Shown: in pieces, positions 1 to 7,409 of the stretch
How positions within the stretch are numbered: the stretch's first letter is position 1
Layout: each line of letters starts with the position of its first letter
Assembly: GCA_002305075.1 (NCBI GenBank)
Contig: DBQC01000022.1
Coordinates: forward strand, 1 to 64,000
From: Ruminococcaceae bacterium UBA1404
GTDB taxonomy: Bacteria; Bacillota; Clostridia; Oscillospirales; Ruminococcaceae
DNA length: 64,000 nucleotides
Reading direction: 5' to 3'
Translations under genes and position numbers: made by a program
The notes under the pieces: generated by a model
Databases searched by the model: none
What the model was told of the DNA's origin: nothing
Seen by the model: the letters and a program-made list of their open reading frames with translations, nothing else

Positions 1-60
<60 letters not shown>

Positions 61-103
61 AAAAATTAGCGATCTTGCAGCAAAATCTGATACTGATGTG
101 GCG

Positions 104-138
104 AAACCCACCCATGCAAGGAGGCGTGGGTGGGTTTT
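104..138. terminator. Hairpin terminator after the ABC exporter operon
   Basis: Arms 104-114 and 127-137 are perfectly complementary (11 bp, AAACCCACCCA with its partner) around a 12-base loop. A T run follows on the plus strand, and the hairpin lies about 75 bases past the stop of the minus-strand permease gene. Confidence 0.6.
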
Positions 139-212
139 CCTGTCTCTTGGCCGGCATCAGGGTGGACTGTCTTCTGAGAGGTTGGATGCTGAAGGGCAAT
201 GTGATCGCAAGG

Positions 213-956
213 CTATAATATCCATTTTCTTTGAACGCTGTGCCGGCAAAAGGCAAACAAAACTGCGGCAAAGGCAATCAATATGAGAATGCAAAGCCCA
301 GGCGGCATCATACTTGTGCCAAGAATAGCGCCACCAAGCAGATCGGTTCCGTAGGTCAGCGGCAGCAGGTAGGAGAAGAATCTCAAAACCATGGGCAGAC
401 TGCTAACCGGCAGGAACAACCCGCACAAAAACAGCATGGGGAACCTAAAGAAGTTCGAAAAGGTCTGCGCTTCAAACACCTCTTTGGCCGAAACAGCAAT
501 CACCAGCCCGAGCAGTGTGGAGGTCACGGCTATGAGAAAGACCGCCAGCAAAACCACTCCCCAGCTGATTCCGGCCAGGTCCACAAAAAATGCCGCAAAG
601 ATCACCGGCACAAAGGCGTTAAACAGGCCGAACAGAATGGCCCCGGACAGCTTGGCAGCCAACATGGTGCTGAGGGAAATGGGCGCCAGCAAAAGTCGAT
701 CGAAAGAACGCCCTTTGCGCTCAAAGGTAATGGTGACAGCCAGCATAGAGGTGGTGCCAAACAAAATGCTCATGGCCATCAGCCCCGGAAGCATCTCCCG
801 GATATCGGATAGGTTTACGCCACCCGATGCGCGAATCATCTGCATAAGCGTCCAGGAAAGCGGGAAAATGATGCCCCAGCTGATGTTGGGCGGTTTGAGA
901 TAGTAATTGCGTATATCCTTTTTCAGAATGCTCCAAAAGGCAATCCGGCTTTTCAT
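213..956 (-). CDS. ABC-2 type membrane permease
   Basis: This 247-residue polytopic protein has about six hydrophobic segments and the ABC-2 permease layout: an N-terminal cytoplasmic stretch, then membrane segments from about residue 25 on. A conserved-looking polar loop near residues 75-90 (TFERKGRSFDRLLLAPIS) resembles the coupling region of ABC-2 exporters. Its start overlaps the end of the ATPase gene by 4 bases, so the two are translationally coupled. With the ATPase it should form an export pump in the cytoplasmic membrane. The substrate is unknown; control by a metal-type ArsR repressor suggests a toxic ion, compound or peptide. Confidence 0.8.
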   Translation of the reverse strand: MKSRIAFWSILKKDIRNYYLKPPNISWGIIFPLSWTLMQMIRASGGVNLSDIREMLPGLMAMSILFGTTSMLAVTITFERKGRSFDRLLLAPISLSTMLAAKLSGAILFGLFNAFVPVIFAAFFVDLAGISWGVVLLAVFLIAVTSTLLGLVIAVSAKEVFEAQTFSNFFRFPMLFLCGLFLPVSSLPMVLRFFSYLLPLTYGTDLLGGAILGTSMMPPGLCILILIAFAAVLFAFCRHSVQRKWIL

Positions 957-1933
957 TTTGCCAGCCCCCCTTTTTCCCTATCTTTTTTAAGCTTTTGCGC
1001 ATCCATTCCGGTGATTTTTACAAAAACATCCTCCAGCGTTGGCCGCAGCTCTTTGGCTTCAAAAACCGAGATGCCCTTGCTGTCAAGATATTGCAGAACC
1101 GGCGACAGCGCAGTGCGCTCCTCGGAAATAAGGTGGGCGCGATGATCTTTTCCAACTTGGACGGTACAGCCCTTAAAATGCGCCTCTATTTCTTGTGCGA
1201 TGGGCGCTATACTGGCATCGGTCACAAGCTCTATGGTATGGCCGTGGGTAACGCTCTCCATCAGCTCGGGCAGGGTGCCCTCCGCCACAATATGGCCGTC
1301 CACAATAAAAGCAATGCGGTCGCAGATGCGCTCGGCATCCTCAATATAGTGGGTGGTCATAAATATGGTGGTGCCACTTTGTCCAAGCTCCAACAGAAGC
1401 CGGCGAATCTGCCGAGCGCTTTCCACATCAATGCCCGTGGTGGGCTCGTCTAAAAAGAGGATCTCGGGCTCGTGGATGATGCCGGCCGCAATGGTCAGCT
1501 TGCGGCGCATCCCCTTGGAATATGCCTTAAAGGGACGCTTTCCGGCCCGGGTTAAACCGAACTGCTCTAATAGCGCCTTGGCCCGCTCTTCCCGCTCGGC
1601 TTTTTTCATGCCATAGAGCGCGCCGCAAAAGCAAAGGTTTTCAAAGCCGTCCATTTCGTTGTAGAGGTTACTTTCGTCCGGAACAATGCCCATGATGGAC
1701 TGGGCCCTTTTGACATGCTTGACCGCGTCGATCCCGTCGATCACAATGGAGCCGCCCGTGGGCCTTGCAAGGCCGATCATCATGTTGATAGTGGTGGTTT
1801 TGCCTGCGCCATTGGGGCCGAGAAAGCCAAATATTTCTCCCCGGCGGATGGAAAAGGAGATGTTGTTTACGGCCGCTAAGTCGCCATAACGCTTACTTAG
1901 ACCGGTGACCGTGACAATGTCCGTGGTGCTCAT
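953..1933 (-). CDS. ABC transporter ATP-binding protein (ABC-2 exporter, CcmA/DrrA type)
   Basis: This is a 326-residue ATPase. Walker A is GPNGAGKTT (about 39-47), the signature is the variant YSKGMRRK (138-145) and Walker B is ILFLDEP (158-164) followed by TTGID. The C-terminal 100 residues match the extension of drug or antibiotic export ATPases. I chose ATG 1933 over an upstream TTG at 1954 because a GGGGGATAGGAG ribosome binding site lies directly before it. The start lies inside the 3' end of the ArsR gene (41-base overlap), so arsR, ATPase and permease form one operon. Confidence 0.88.
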   Translation of the reverse strand: MSTTDIVTVTGLSKRYGDLAAVNNISFSIRRGEIFGFLGPNGAGKTTTINMMIGLARPTGGSIVIDGIDAVKHVKRAQSIMGIVPDESNLYNEMDGFENLCFCGALYGMKKAEREERAKALLEQFGLTRAGKRPFKAYSKGMRRKLTIAAGIIHEPEILFLDEPTTGIDVESARQIRRLLLELGQSGTTIFMTTHYIEDAERICDRIAFIVDGHIVAEGTLPELMESVTHGHTIELVTDASIAPIAQEIEAHFKGCTVQVGKDHRAHLISEERTALSPVLQYLDSKGISVFEAKELRPTLEDVFVKITGMDAQKLKKDREKGGLAK

Positions 1934-2333
1934 GGCTCCTATCCCCCTTTGCAAAATCCGTACCGTGGCAGAAGGCTTTAACTTCCTCGCTGCATTCCTG
2001 CTTTAGCAAATGGCAGCGCTCCTGCTCGGTGGTAGGACAGCCGCCCTCATCGGGGGTGCAAAGCTCCCGCTCGATGCGTGCAAGCGCCTCGATTTCGCCA
2101 GCCAGCGTATGAAGTATGTCCCGTCTCACATCATAGTGCATAAAATAGCCTTTCTTTTGGCCGGTCAGAAGGCCGGCTTCCCGCAGAACCTTCAGGTGCT
2201 GCGATACCCCACTCTCGGAAAGCTCCAGCTTTCTTGCCAGCGCCCGAACGCAGTAGTTGTGCCGCAAAAGCAGCGTAATAATCTTCAGTCGAGTTTCATC
2301 GGCTATGGCCTTTAGTACAAGTGTTCTGTCCAT
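1893..2333 (-). CDS. ArsR/SmtB-family repressor with Cys/His-rich tail
   Basis: This 146-residue winged-helix protein has a recognition segment around residues 28-52 (ALARKLELSESGVSQHLKVL), typical of ArsR repressors. The C-terminal third is unusual: cysteines at 92, 99, 107, 114 and 122, and a histidine-rich end (HEHHGHCHGH, about 134-143). That suggests thiol/imidazole metal binding, which is inference. It is the first gene of an operon with the ABC exporter, so de-repression by an inducer should raise export. The two dyads over its own promoter fit autoregulation. The metal or other inducer cannot be read from sequence. Confidence 0.85.
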   Translation of the reverse strand: MDRTLVLKAIADETRLKIITLLLRHNYCVRALARKLELSESGVSQHLKVLREAGLLTGQKKGYFMHYDVRRDILHTLAGEIEALARIERELCTPDEGGCPTTEQERCHLLKQECSEEVKAFCHGTDFAKGDRSHEHHGHCHGHRSK

Positions 2334-2357
2334 TTTGTCACCCTCTTGTTGTATTTG

Positions 2358-2414
2358 ATTCAGCCGTTACTGAATTAATTGTAGCACATAATTTGATTTA
2401 GTCAACCCTAAATC
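2358..2414 (-). promoter_or_regulatory. arsR-ABC promoter with two matching dyad operators
   Basis: On the minus strand a -35 TTGACT (2400-2405) and -10 TACAAT (2378-2383) are 16 bases apart. Two dyads of the same design flank them: GATTTAG-N6-CTAAATC (2395-2414, over the -35) and ATTCAG-N6-CTGAAT (2358-2375, over the start region). Centres are 38 bp apart. The shared form GATTYAG-N6-CTRAATY suggests two sites for one dimeric repressor, most simply the ArsR protein itself. Confidence 0.7.
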
Positions 2415-2451
2415 AGACTTTGCGGTTGTGACAACATAACGGTATAGATAA

Positions 2452-2495
2452 AAGAGCCAATCCCAATTCTTCGGTCGGAATTGGGCTTGGCTCTT
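2452..2495 (-). terminator. Terminator after CGGC-domain gene
   Basis: A long hairpin (AAGAGCCAA..CCCAATTC with complementary arm) is followed on the minus strand by CTTTTATC. It sits 26 bases downstream of the CGGC gene stop. Confidence 0.75.
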
Positions 2496-2520
2496 AAGAT
2501 TTATGTATGTCTGTAATTTT

Positions 2521-2853
2521 TTAGTGGGTGTAATCTATGAATTTAATATCATCGGGCAGGTCGTTTACAATCAGTTCCTTCATTTTCTTAGCAAAGGGGC
2601 AGGGGTAGCCGATGGGTGTGCCTTTTTGAATACAAGAGGCAAAAGCAATGGTATCCGCCCCTCGTTTTACAAGCTCCCTTGCTCTTAGAACCGCCTTTTT
2701 TGCTGGGCATCCGCCACAATTGATAAAGCCGATGATCTCGATGTCTTCGGTGATGCCCTTAAAGGCGCCCTTCCTTTCTTTTATCATTCTAAAATCTGTG
2801 GTTCCGGGGCAATAATCCTCGGTCTGGGCACATCGAATAATGCCAAGTTTCAT
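2521..2853 (-). CDS. CGGC domain-containing protein
   Basis: This 110-residue protein carries the defining CGGC at 46-49 (INCGGCPAK), further cysteines at 8 and 15, and more in FASCIQKG and GYPCP. This is the pattern of the CGGC-domain family (putative metal or cluster binding, biochemical role unknown). The start at 2853 (MKLGIIRC) is preferred over the longer frame from 2901 because an AGGAGAG site precedes it and family members begin this way. It diverges from the DUF5320-DUF134 pair, genes often found near iron-sulfur or molybdenum-iron cofactor handling genes. Confidence 0.78.
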   Translation of the reverse strand: MKLGIIRCAQTEDYCPGTTDFRMIKERKGAFKGITEDIEIIGFINCGGCPAKKAVLRARELVKRGADTIAFASCIQKGTPIGYPCPFAKKMKELIVNDLPDDIKFIDYTH

Positions 2854-2959
2854 GCTCGTGCTCTCTCCTATGCTTAATAAAATTATGTTTGCCGCAATCA
2901 TACCACAAATAGAGATTTTTTTCTCTTAACCCTCCGAATAAGTGCAGATACCAAAAAAG

Positions 2960-3017
2960 TTATTGACATATGACGGAAACCAGGTATAATAAAGTTGTAA
3001 ATGACATATGTCAATAA
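2960..3017 (+). promoter_or_regulatory. Promoter and operator of the DUF5320-DUF134 operon
   Basis: A -35 TTGACA (2963-2968) and a perfect -10 TATAAT (2985-2990) have a 16-base spacer. The -35 lies within TTATTGACATATG (2960-2972), which is repeated inverted as CATATGTCAATAA (3005-3017). The second copy contains the 12-bp palindrome TGACATATGTCA (3002-3013) just downstream of the expected start site. This arrangement fits a repressor clamping the promoter; the DUF134 HTH protein of the same operon is a candidate binder. Confidence 0.7.
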
Positions 3018-3035
3018 TCAAAGGAGGTGAAATTA

Positions 3036-3302
3036 ATGCCTAAACTAGATAAAACGGGTCCGATGGGTGCCGGAACAATGACCGGACGGGGCTTAGGGCT
3101 TTGCACTGGGGCAAAAGCCGTCAAATATGGTGCCGGTCTCGGCTTGGGGCTGGCTTGCAGGCGCAGGTTTGGACGAGGCTTTGGCAGAGGTTATAGCTTT
3201 TATGAGGCTTCTCCCGAGGTCACAAAGGAGCAGCTGGAAAAGCAAAGGGTTTTGCTGAAAAACCGCCTGGACGCTATTGACGAGCGCCTAGAAGAGCTGT
3301 AA
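3036..3302 (+). CDS. DUF5320 domain-containing protein
   Basis: This 88-residue protein begins MPKLDKTGPMGAGTMTGRG, has a Gly/Arg-rich middle (RRRFGRGFGRGYS) and ends in a short charged helix (EQLEKQRVLLKNRLDAIDERLEEL region). The layout matches the DUF5320 family. ATG 3036 has a near-perfect AAAGGAGGTGA site 6 bases upstream, so the GTG at 3027, which lies inside that site, is not used. It shares an operon with the DUF134 gene (63-base gap). The family's function is unknown; it often accompanies nitrogenase-cofactor-like proteins in anaerobes. Confidence 0.75.
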   Translation: MPKLDKTGPMGAGTMTGRGLGLCTGAKAVKYGAGLGLGLACRRRFGRGFGRGYSFYEASPEVTKEQLEKQRVLLKNRLDAIDERLEEL

Positions 3303-3365
3303 ATATCTCAGAGATAACCGGAGGACGCTCTGGTTATTTCTGTTTGGAAACGGAGAGATACCACG

Positions 3366-3725
3366 ATGGCAAGGCCCCGAAAATGGAGAAATGTTTGTAG
3401 TTTACCCGAAAGAAACCGCTTTGGGCCTCTTGGGTTTAATGCGGATGAAAAAAGCCATATCAAAATGACCGTGGATGAGTATGAAGCCATTCGGCTCATT
3501 GATCTGGAGGGCTTTACTCAGGAGGAGTGTGCGGGGCAGATGAATGTTGCCCGCACCACTGTTCAGGGCATTTATGTTTCGGCGAGAAAAAAGCTGGCCG
3601 AGGCTCTGGTTGAAGGCAAGGCTCTGCATATCGAAGGTGGCGAGTACCGGCTTTGCGAAGGGCGCACAAATGGCTGCGGACGGGGTTGCCGTCGCCAGAG
3701 GCGCGGCGGGCACTTTGAGGAGTAG
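3366..3725 (+). CDS. DUF134 (UPF0251) putative DNA-binding protein
   Basis: This 119-residue protein opens with [15 protein letters not shown] and contains a helix-turn-helix region around residues 38-75 ([20 protein letters not shown] then [12 protein letters not shown]), the hallmark of DUF134. The C-terminus is Cys/Arg rich ([19 protein letters not shown]). It probably binds DNA and may regulate its own operon through the TGACATATG dyad upstream. That link is inference from position only. Confidence 0.82.
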   Translation: MARPRKWRNVCSLPERNRFGPLGFNADEKSHIKMTVDEYEAIRLIDLEGFTQEECAGQMNVARTTVQGIYVSARKKLAEALVEGKALHIEGGEYRLCEGRTNGCGRGCRRQRRGGHFEE

Positions 3726-3832
3726 GACGGCAGATAAGCTGTTTGGTTAAAGCTTAGCCTGCATTGCATATACCCTCTAAAAAGCTTATGGTATGCCCGC
3801 CGCAAAACATCCTACGCCAAACGCAAACCGCT

Positions 3833-3861
3833 TTGCCAATTAAACGCATATGCGGTATAAT
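3833..3861 (+). promoter_or_regulatory. Promoter of the FNR-like regulator
   Basis: A -35 TTGCCA (3833-3838) and perfect -10 TATAAT (3856-3861) have a 17-base spacer. No FNR-type dyad overlaps it, so autoregulation is not apparent. Confidence 0.65.
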
Positions 3862-3928
3862 GGCGGCAAAGATTGTGGCCGCAAAGTTTGTTAACCGGTG
3901 CGGCTTAAGGCCGGGAGGAGGCGTGGTG

Positions 3929-4618
3929 ATGAAATGTTGCCACAGCTGTAATAGCCAAGCATGCTGTATCGACCATGTGCCCATTTTTGCCAGCTTAAAC
4001 CACGAGGAGCGGATGGAAATTGCCGAGATTGCCTCCTCCCACAGCTATGAAAAGGGCGAAAGTATCTACCGTGCCGGAGATGAGGGCGGAACCCTCTTTG
4101 TACTCTACACCGGCCGGGCCAAGCTTTTTCGCCTGAGCGCAAGCGGAAAGGAACAGGTTCTGCGTCTGGTTGAGCCGGGCGAGTTTATCGGAGAGCTGTC
4201 GCTCTTCTCTTCCCTGCCCCTCACCGACCACGCCCAGGCGCTCGAGGCTACCACCATGTGCGTTTTACAGGGGCAACGCCTCAAAGAGCTGATGGCCAAA
4301 TACCCCTCCATTGCCTTTAAGGTGATGGATGAGCTCTCCCGCAGGCTGGAAAGGGCCGAAAACCGCATTGAAGAAATCAGCCTAAGCTCGGTGACCAAGC
4401 GCATTGCGGGGGCACTGCTCGAGCTGTCTGAGGATAGATCGGCATTTGTTTTGCCCATGACCAAGGGAGATTTGGCCTCGCAGCTGGGTATGACGCAGGA
4501 GACCCTAAGCCGCAAGCTGACAGCCTTGCAAGAAGAAGGGCTTATTCGCTTAGAAGGGCACCGCAAAATAATCATCAAAAACCGGCCGGCACTCGAAGTG
4601 GCCAGCCTTGAAGAATAG
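3929..4618 (+). CDS. Crp/FNR-family regulator with FNR-type cluster cysteines
   Basis: This 229-residue protein has a cyclic-nucleotide-binding fold (about 20-130), a dimer helix and a C-terminal HTH (about 180-203, GDLASQLGMTQETLSRKL). The N-terminus has C4-X2-C7-X5-C13, the same spacing as the first three [4Fe-4S] ligands of E. coli FNR. C111 in ALEATTMC aligns with the fourth ligand (ALETSMVC in FNR). This predicts an oxygen- or NO-sensing activator. ATG 3929 is chosen because of GGGAGGAGG before it; a longer frame from 3764 has no ribosome site and would run through the promoter. It is convergent with the metal-ATPase operon. Confidence 0.88.
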   Translation: MKCCHSCNSQACCIDHVPIFASLNHEERMEIAEIASSHSYEKGESIYRAGDEGGTLFVLYTGRAKLFRLSASGKEQVLRLVEPGEFIGELSLFSSLPLTDHAQALEATTMCVLQGQRLKELMAKYPSIAFKVMDELSRRLERAENRIEEISLSSVTKRIAGALLELSEDRSAFVLPMTKGDLASQLGMTQETLSRKLTALQEEGLIRLEGHRKIIIKNRPALEVASLEE

Positions 4619-4626
4619 TCTGCATA

Positions 4627-4660
4627 AAAAAGTCGGCCGTGTAAACGGCCGACTTTAGTT
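4627..4660 (+). terminator. Terminator of the FNR-like gene
   Basis: A perfect 11-bp stem (4630-4640 with 4645-4655, AAGTCGGCCGT) with a 4-base loop is followed by TAGTTTTT. Confidence 0.85.
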
Positions 4661-4732
4661 TTTAGACCATCCCGCTTTTTATAAAATGCGCTTTTATAGG
4701 CTTTTGGTCTGTGCCTTATGGTGACAAAAATT

Positions 4733-4769
4733 GCCCCCTATACCGGGTGATATACCGGGCATAGGGGGC
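4733..4769 (-). terminator. Terminator of the metal-ATPase operon
   Basis: The arms GCCCCCTAT (4733-4741) and ATAGGGGGC (4761-4769) form a strong stem followed on the minus strand by AATTTTTG. It lies 10 bases past the last gene of the operon. Confidence 0.85.
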
Positions 4770-4779
4770 TTTGTCTTGC

Positions 4780-5013
4780 TTATTTATCTTTTACGTGGGA
4801 CTTTTTAACCTCGTAGCCCAGGGCAGTGACGGCCTTTTCTACATCTTCCACCGACAGCTTCTCATCATCAAAGTCAAGCTTTAGTTTGCTGGAATTAAAC
4901 AGCACCTTTACGCTATCCTTGTCTACACCATCCAGTGATTTTGCAGCGCTTTCAATCTTCAGTACGCAGGACGGGCAGGCTAGGGTTTCGAGTGAGATTG
5001 TGGCTGTTTTCAT
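4780..5013 (-). CDS. Heavy-metal-associated (HMA) domain protein, metallochaperone-like
   Basis: This 77-residue single-domain protein has a ferredoxin-like HMA pattern and a CxxC site at 13-16 (ACPSCVLKIE). Canonical CopZ has MxCxxC; here the residue two before the first cysteine is Leu, so the copper-type signature is imperfect. It lies 36 bases after the ATPase, which lacks an N-terminal HMA domain, so it probably supplies that function in trans by delivering the metal to the pump. The metal is not determined by sequence. Confidence 0.82.
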   Translation of the reverse strand: MKTATISLETLACPSCVLKIESAAKSLDGVDKDSVKVLFNSSKLKLDFDDEKLSVEDVEKAVTALGYEVKKSHVKDK

Positions 5014-5049
5014 AAATCATTCTCCCTTTCTAAGTGAATTGGCTTAATG

Positions 5050-6903
5050 TTATCTTAACTTATACCGCAGCAGCCTCATGCCGTTTAAGATGACCACGAG
5101 GATGCTGCCCTCGTGCACCAGCATACCGATGGACATATTCATCCACTCGCTGAAGAACACGGCCGAAAGCAGGAGCAGCACAACCCCCACGGCAATAAGA
5201 ATGTTCTGCCGCATATTTCTGGCTATGGCCTTTGTCAGCCCAAAGGCGTGGGGCAGGCGGCTGAAATCGGAATTCATGAGCACCACATCGGAGGTTTCTA
5301 TGGCAACATCGGTGCCGCTTCCCATGGCGATGCCAATATGAGCCAGGGCAAGAGAGGGACTGTCGTTGACGCCGTCGCCCACAAAAGCCACAATTTGGCC
5401 TTCCTGCTCAATCAGCCTTCTGATATAGGCCGCTTTGTCCTCGGGCAGCATATTGCCATGGGCTTGGGTGAGACCCAGCTCCCGGTTTACCGCATCCACC
5501 GTTCCCTGGTTGTCGCCCGAGAGCATAATGAGGTTTTTTACGCCCAGTTTCTTGAGCCTGCGCAGGTCTTCCCTGACGCCGGGGCGAATCTGGTCCCGAA
5601 CCCCCATCAGAATTTTGAGCTCCCCGTCAACCGCAGTGAGCACCAACGAATTCCCGTTTGTTTCAAAGCGCTCGATGTCGGCTGTGGCCTGCTCGCTCAG
5701 CGGAACACCTTCTCTTTCCATCAGGGCCACATTGCCCACTGCAACTTTGTGTCCGTCCACGGTGGCCGTGATGCCGCCGCCCTTGATAACCTCGGTGCTC
5801 TCCACCGGCGAAATTGTGGTCTCGCCTATTTCGTCCAGCACGGCTTTGGCCAGCGGGTGGTCGGACTCGCGCTCCACGCTCGCCAGATACCCCAAAGCTT
5901 CATCGATATAACCGCCGTAATACGCCTTTTCTGCAACCGACGGATTTCCCACCGTCAGCGTGCCTGTTTTGTCAAACACCATGGTGTCCAGCCGGCTGAA
6001 ATCCCCTACAACTTCGCTGCCCTTGAGCAGCACCCCATGGCGTGCGCCGTTTCCGATTCCGGCCACATTGGATACCGGCACGCCGATGACCAATGCGCCG
6101 GGGCAGCCCAGAACCAGAATGGTGATGGCCAGCTCAATGTCGCGGGAGAAGGCCCACACCAGCAGACCAAGCACAAGTACGGCCGGTGTATAGTATTTGG
6201 AGAAGCGGTCGATAAACCGCTCGGCCGCCGATTTTGAGTCCTGTGCTTCCTCCACCAGCTCAATGATTTTGCCAAAGGTGGTGTCTTCGCCCACACGGTC
6301 GGCGGTAATTTGAAGGGTTCCATTGTCGAGGATGGTGCCCGCAAAAACAGTGGAGCCTTTTTCCTTTGATACGGGGAGGGATTCGCCGGTGATACTGGCC
6401 TCGTTGATGCTGCCCTCGCCCGATAAAACGGTGCCGTCCACCGGAACTTTGGCGCCGGTTTTAACCAGCAAAATATCGCCTACATCCACCTCGTCTACAT
6501 CCACTTCCACAAACTCGCCGTCTTCCATTTGTTTAAGGGCACTCTCGGGTGCCATTTCGGTCAGCTCTTTGATGGCCGAGCGGGTTTTGTTTAATGTGCG
6601 CTGCTCTAAGTAGGCACCGAACAAAAACAAGAAGGTGACAATGGCCGATTCTTCAAAGTTGCGGATGACAAACGCACCGGCTACCGCAATGGTGACCAAA
6701 ACATCTATGCTGACCACCTTAACCTTTAGCGCCTGATAGGCCTGAATGGCAATGGGTGCAGCGCCCAAAACAGAGGCGATTCCCAAGGCCCAAACGGCCA
6801 CAAGCTCATTTTTAAAGCCCAGCGCACCGATAAAGCCGGTGGCTATCAATAGGGCGCTGACCACCATGATGTGGTTTTTCCTCTTTAAAATAGCCCTCTG
6901 CAT
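5050..6903 (-). CDS. P1B-type heavy-metal-transporting ATPase with CPG membrane motif
   Basis: This 617-residue ATPase has the actuator TGES (172-175), phosphorylation loop DKTGT (311-315), SDHP (347-350, the P1B HP motif) and GDGVND (509-514). The end HEGSILVVILNG resembles Zn/Cd-type pumps. There is no N-terminal metal domain. The membrane metal site reads LGCPGALVIGVP (CPG at 267-269) where most P1B pumps have CPC or SPC, so metal choice is uncertain. It exports a metal ion across the cytoplasmic membrane. It follows gene 6932-7234 closely and shares its promoter. Confidence 0.9.
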   Translation of the reverse strand: MQRAILKRKNHIMVVSALLIATGFIGALGFKNELVAVWALGIASVLGAAPIAIQAYQALKVKVVSIDVLVTIAVAGAFVIRNFEESAIVTFLFLFGAYLEQRTLNKTRSAIKELTEMAPESALKQMEDGEFVEVDVDEVDVGDILLVKTGAKVPVDGTVLSGEGSINEASITGESLPVSKEKGSTVFAGTILDNGTLQITADRVGEDTTFGKIIELVEEAQDSKSAAERFIDRFSKYYTPAVLVLGLLVWAFSRDIELAITILVLGCPGALVIGVPVSNVAGIGNGARHGVLLKGSEVVGDFSRLDTMVFDKTGTLTVGNPSVAEKAYYGGYIDEALGYLASVERESDHPLAKAVLDEIGETTISPVESTEVIKGGGITATVDGHKVAVGNVALMEREGVPLSEQATADIERFETNGNSLVLTAVDGELKILMGVRDQIRPGVREDLRRLKKLGVKNLIMLSGDNQGTVDAVNRELGLTQAHGNMLPEDKAAYIRRLIEQEGQIVAFVGDGVNDSPSLALAHIGIAMGSGTDVAIETSDVVLMNSDFSRLPHAFGLTKAIARNMRQNILIAVGVVLLLLSAVFFSEWMNMSIGMLVHEGSILVVILNGMRLLRYKLR

Positions 6904-6931
6904 CTCATCACCTTTTTGTCATAGTATTGAT

Positions 6932-7234
6932 TTAGGCCTCGTATGCCTCATCGAGCTCTTTTAGCATATGGTAAACCGCTTCGTAACTTTCGCAGACATC
7001 GTCGGGCACGGTATAGCTGTTGGTCGCTTCCCGAAGCTCTATAAACTCCTGGGCCAAATCGGGCAGCTCCGCCCCCGACTCCTTTGCTTTATTAATGATG
7101 GCGTCATAGAGCTTATGCACCTTATAGAACTCGGGATGGTGCTTTCCGTGGACCTTGGCCACAATGGGCACATAGAGCTTAAGCGTCTCAAAATGCTTGG
7201 AAAGTGCCTCGCTAAAGGCTTGCTTGTTTGCCAT
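6932..7234 (-). CDS. Small helical protein, possibly hemerythrin/Ric-like, first gene of the ATPase operon
   Basis: This 100-residue, mostly helical, acidic protein has clustered histidines (HFETLKLY near 14, VHGKHHPEF near 29-35). The pattern recalls the C-terminal part of iron-sulfur repair (Ric/YtfE) or HHE proteins, but I cannot confirm enough ligands for a di-iron site. It is first in the operon with the metal ATPase and HMA protein and lies just behind an FNR-type box, so a role in metal or oxidative handling under anaerobiosis is plausible. Treat the family name as tentative. Confidence 0.5.
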   Translation of the reverse strand: MANKQAFSEALSKHFETLKLYVPIVAKVHGKHHPEFYKVHKLYDAIINKAKESGAELPDLAQEFIELREATNSYTVPDDVCESYEAVYHMLKELDEAYEA

Positions 7235-7275
7235 GGGTTCTTTCGCTCCCTCTATATGGATTTATTTTCTAAGCT

Positions 7276-7319
7276 TAGTCTATCATGGCTGGCCGAAAAA
7301 GCATTTGACCCAGGTCAAA
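7276..7319 (-). promoter_or_regulatory. FNR/CRP-type box at a class II position before the ATPase operon
   Basis: TTGACCCAGGTCAA (7305-7318) is a perfect dyad of the form TTGAC-N4-GTCAA, close to the FNR consensus TTGAT-N4-ATCAA. The minus-strand hexamer TAGACT at 7282-7277 would be the -10. If so the start is near 7270 and the box centre lies at -41.5, the classic class II activator position. No good -35 is present, as expected of an activator-dependent promoter. Confidence 0.65.
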
Positions 7320-7409
7320 AAAGAAAAATATCTAAGCTAAATTTATCCCCGAATGGGTAAAGCGCACGGCCCACCGCAAAGTGATGCACTAAACTGTCAT
7401 CTGCGCTGT

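Noticed and set aside
5113..6237. 374-codon open frame on the plus strand opposite the metal ATPase
   Set aside because: It is antisense to a gene with all P-type ATPase motifs, has a His/Gln-rich composition typical of a shadow frame and no ribosome site.
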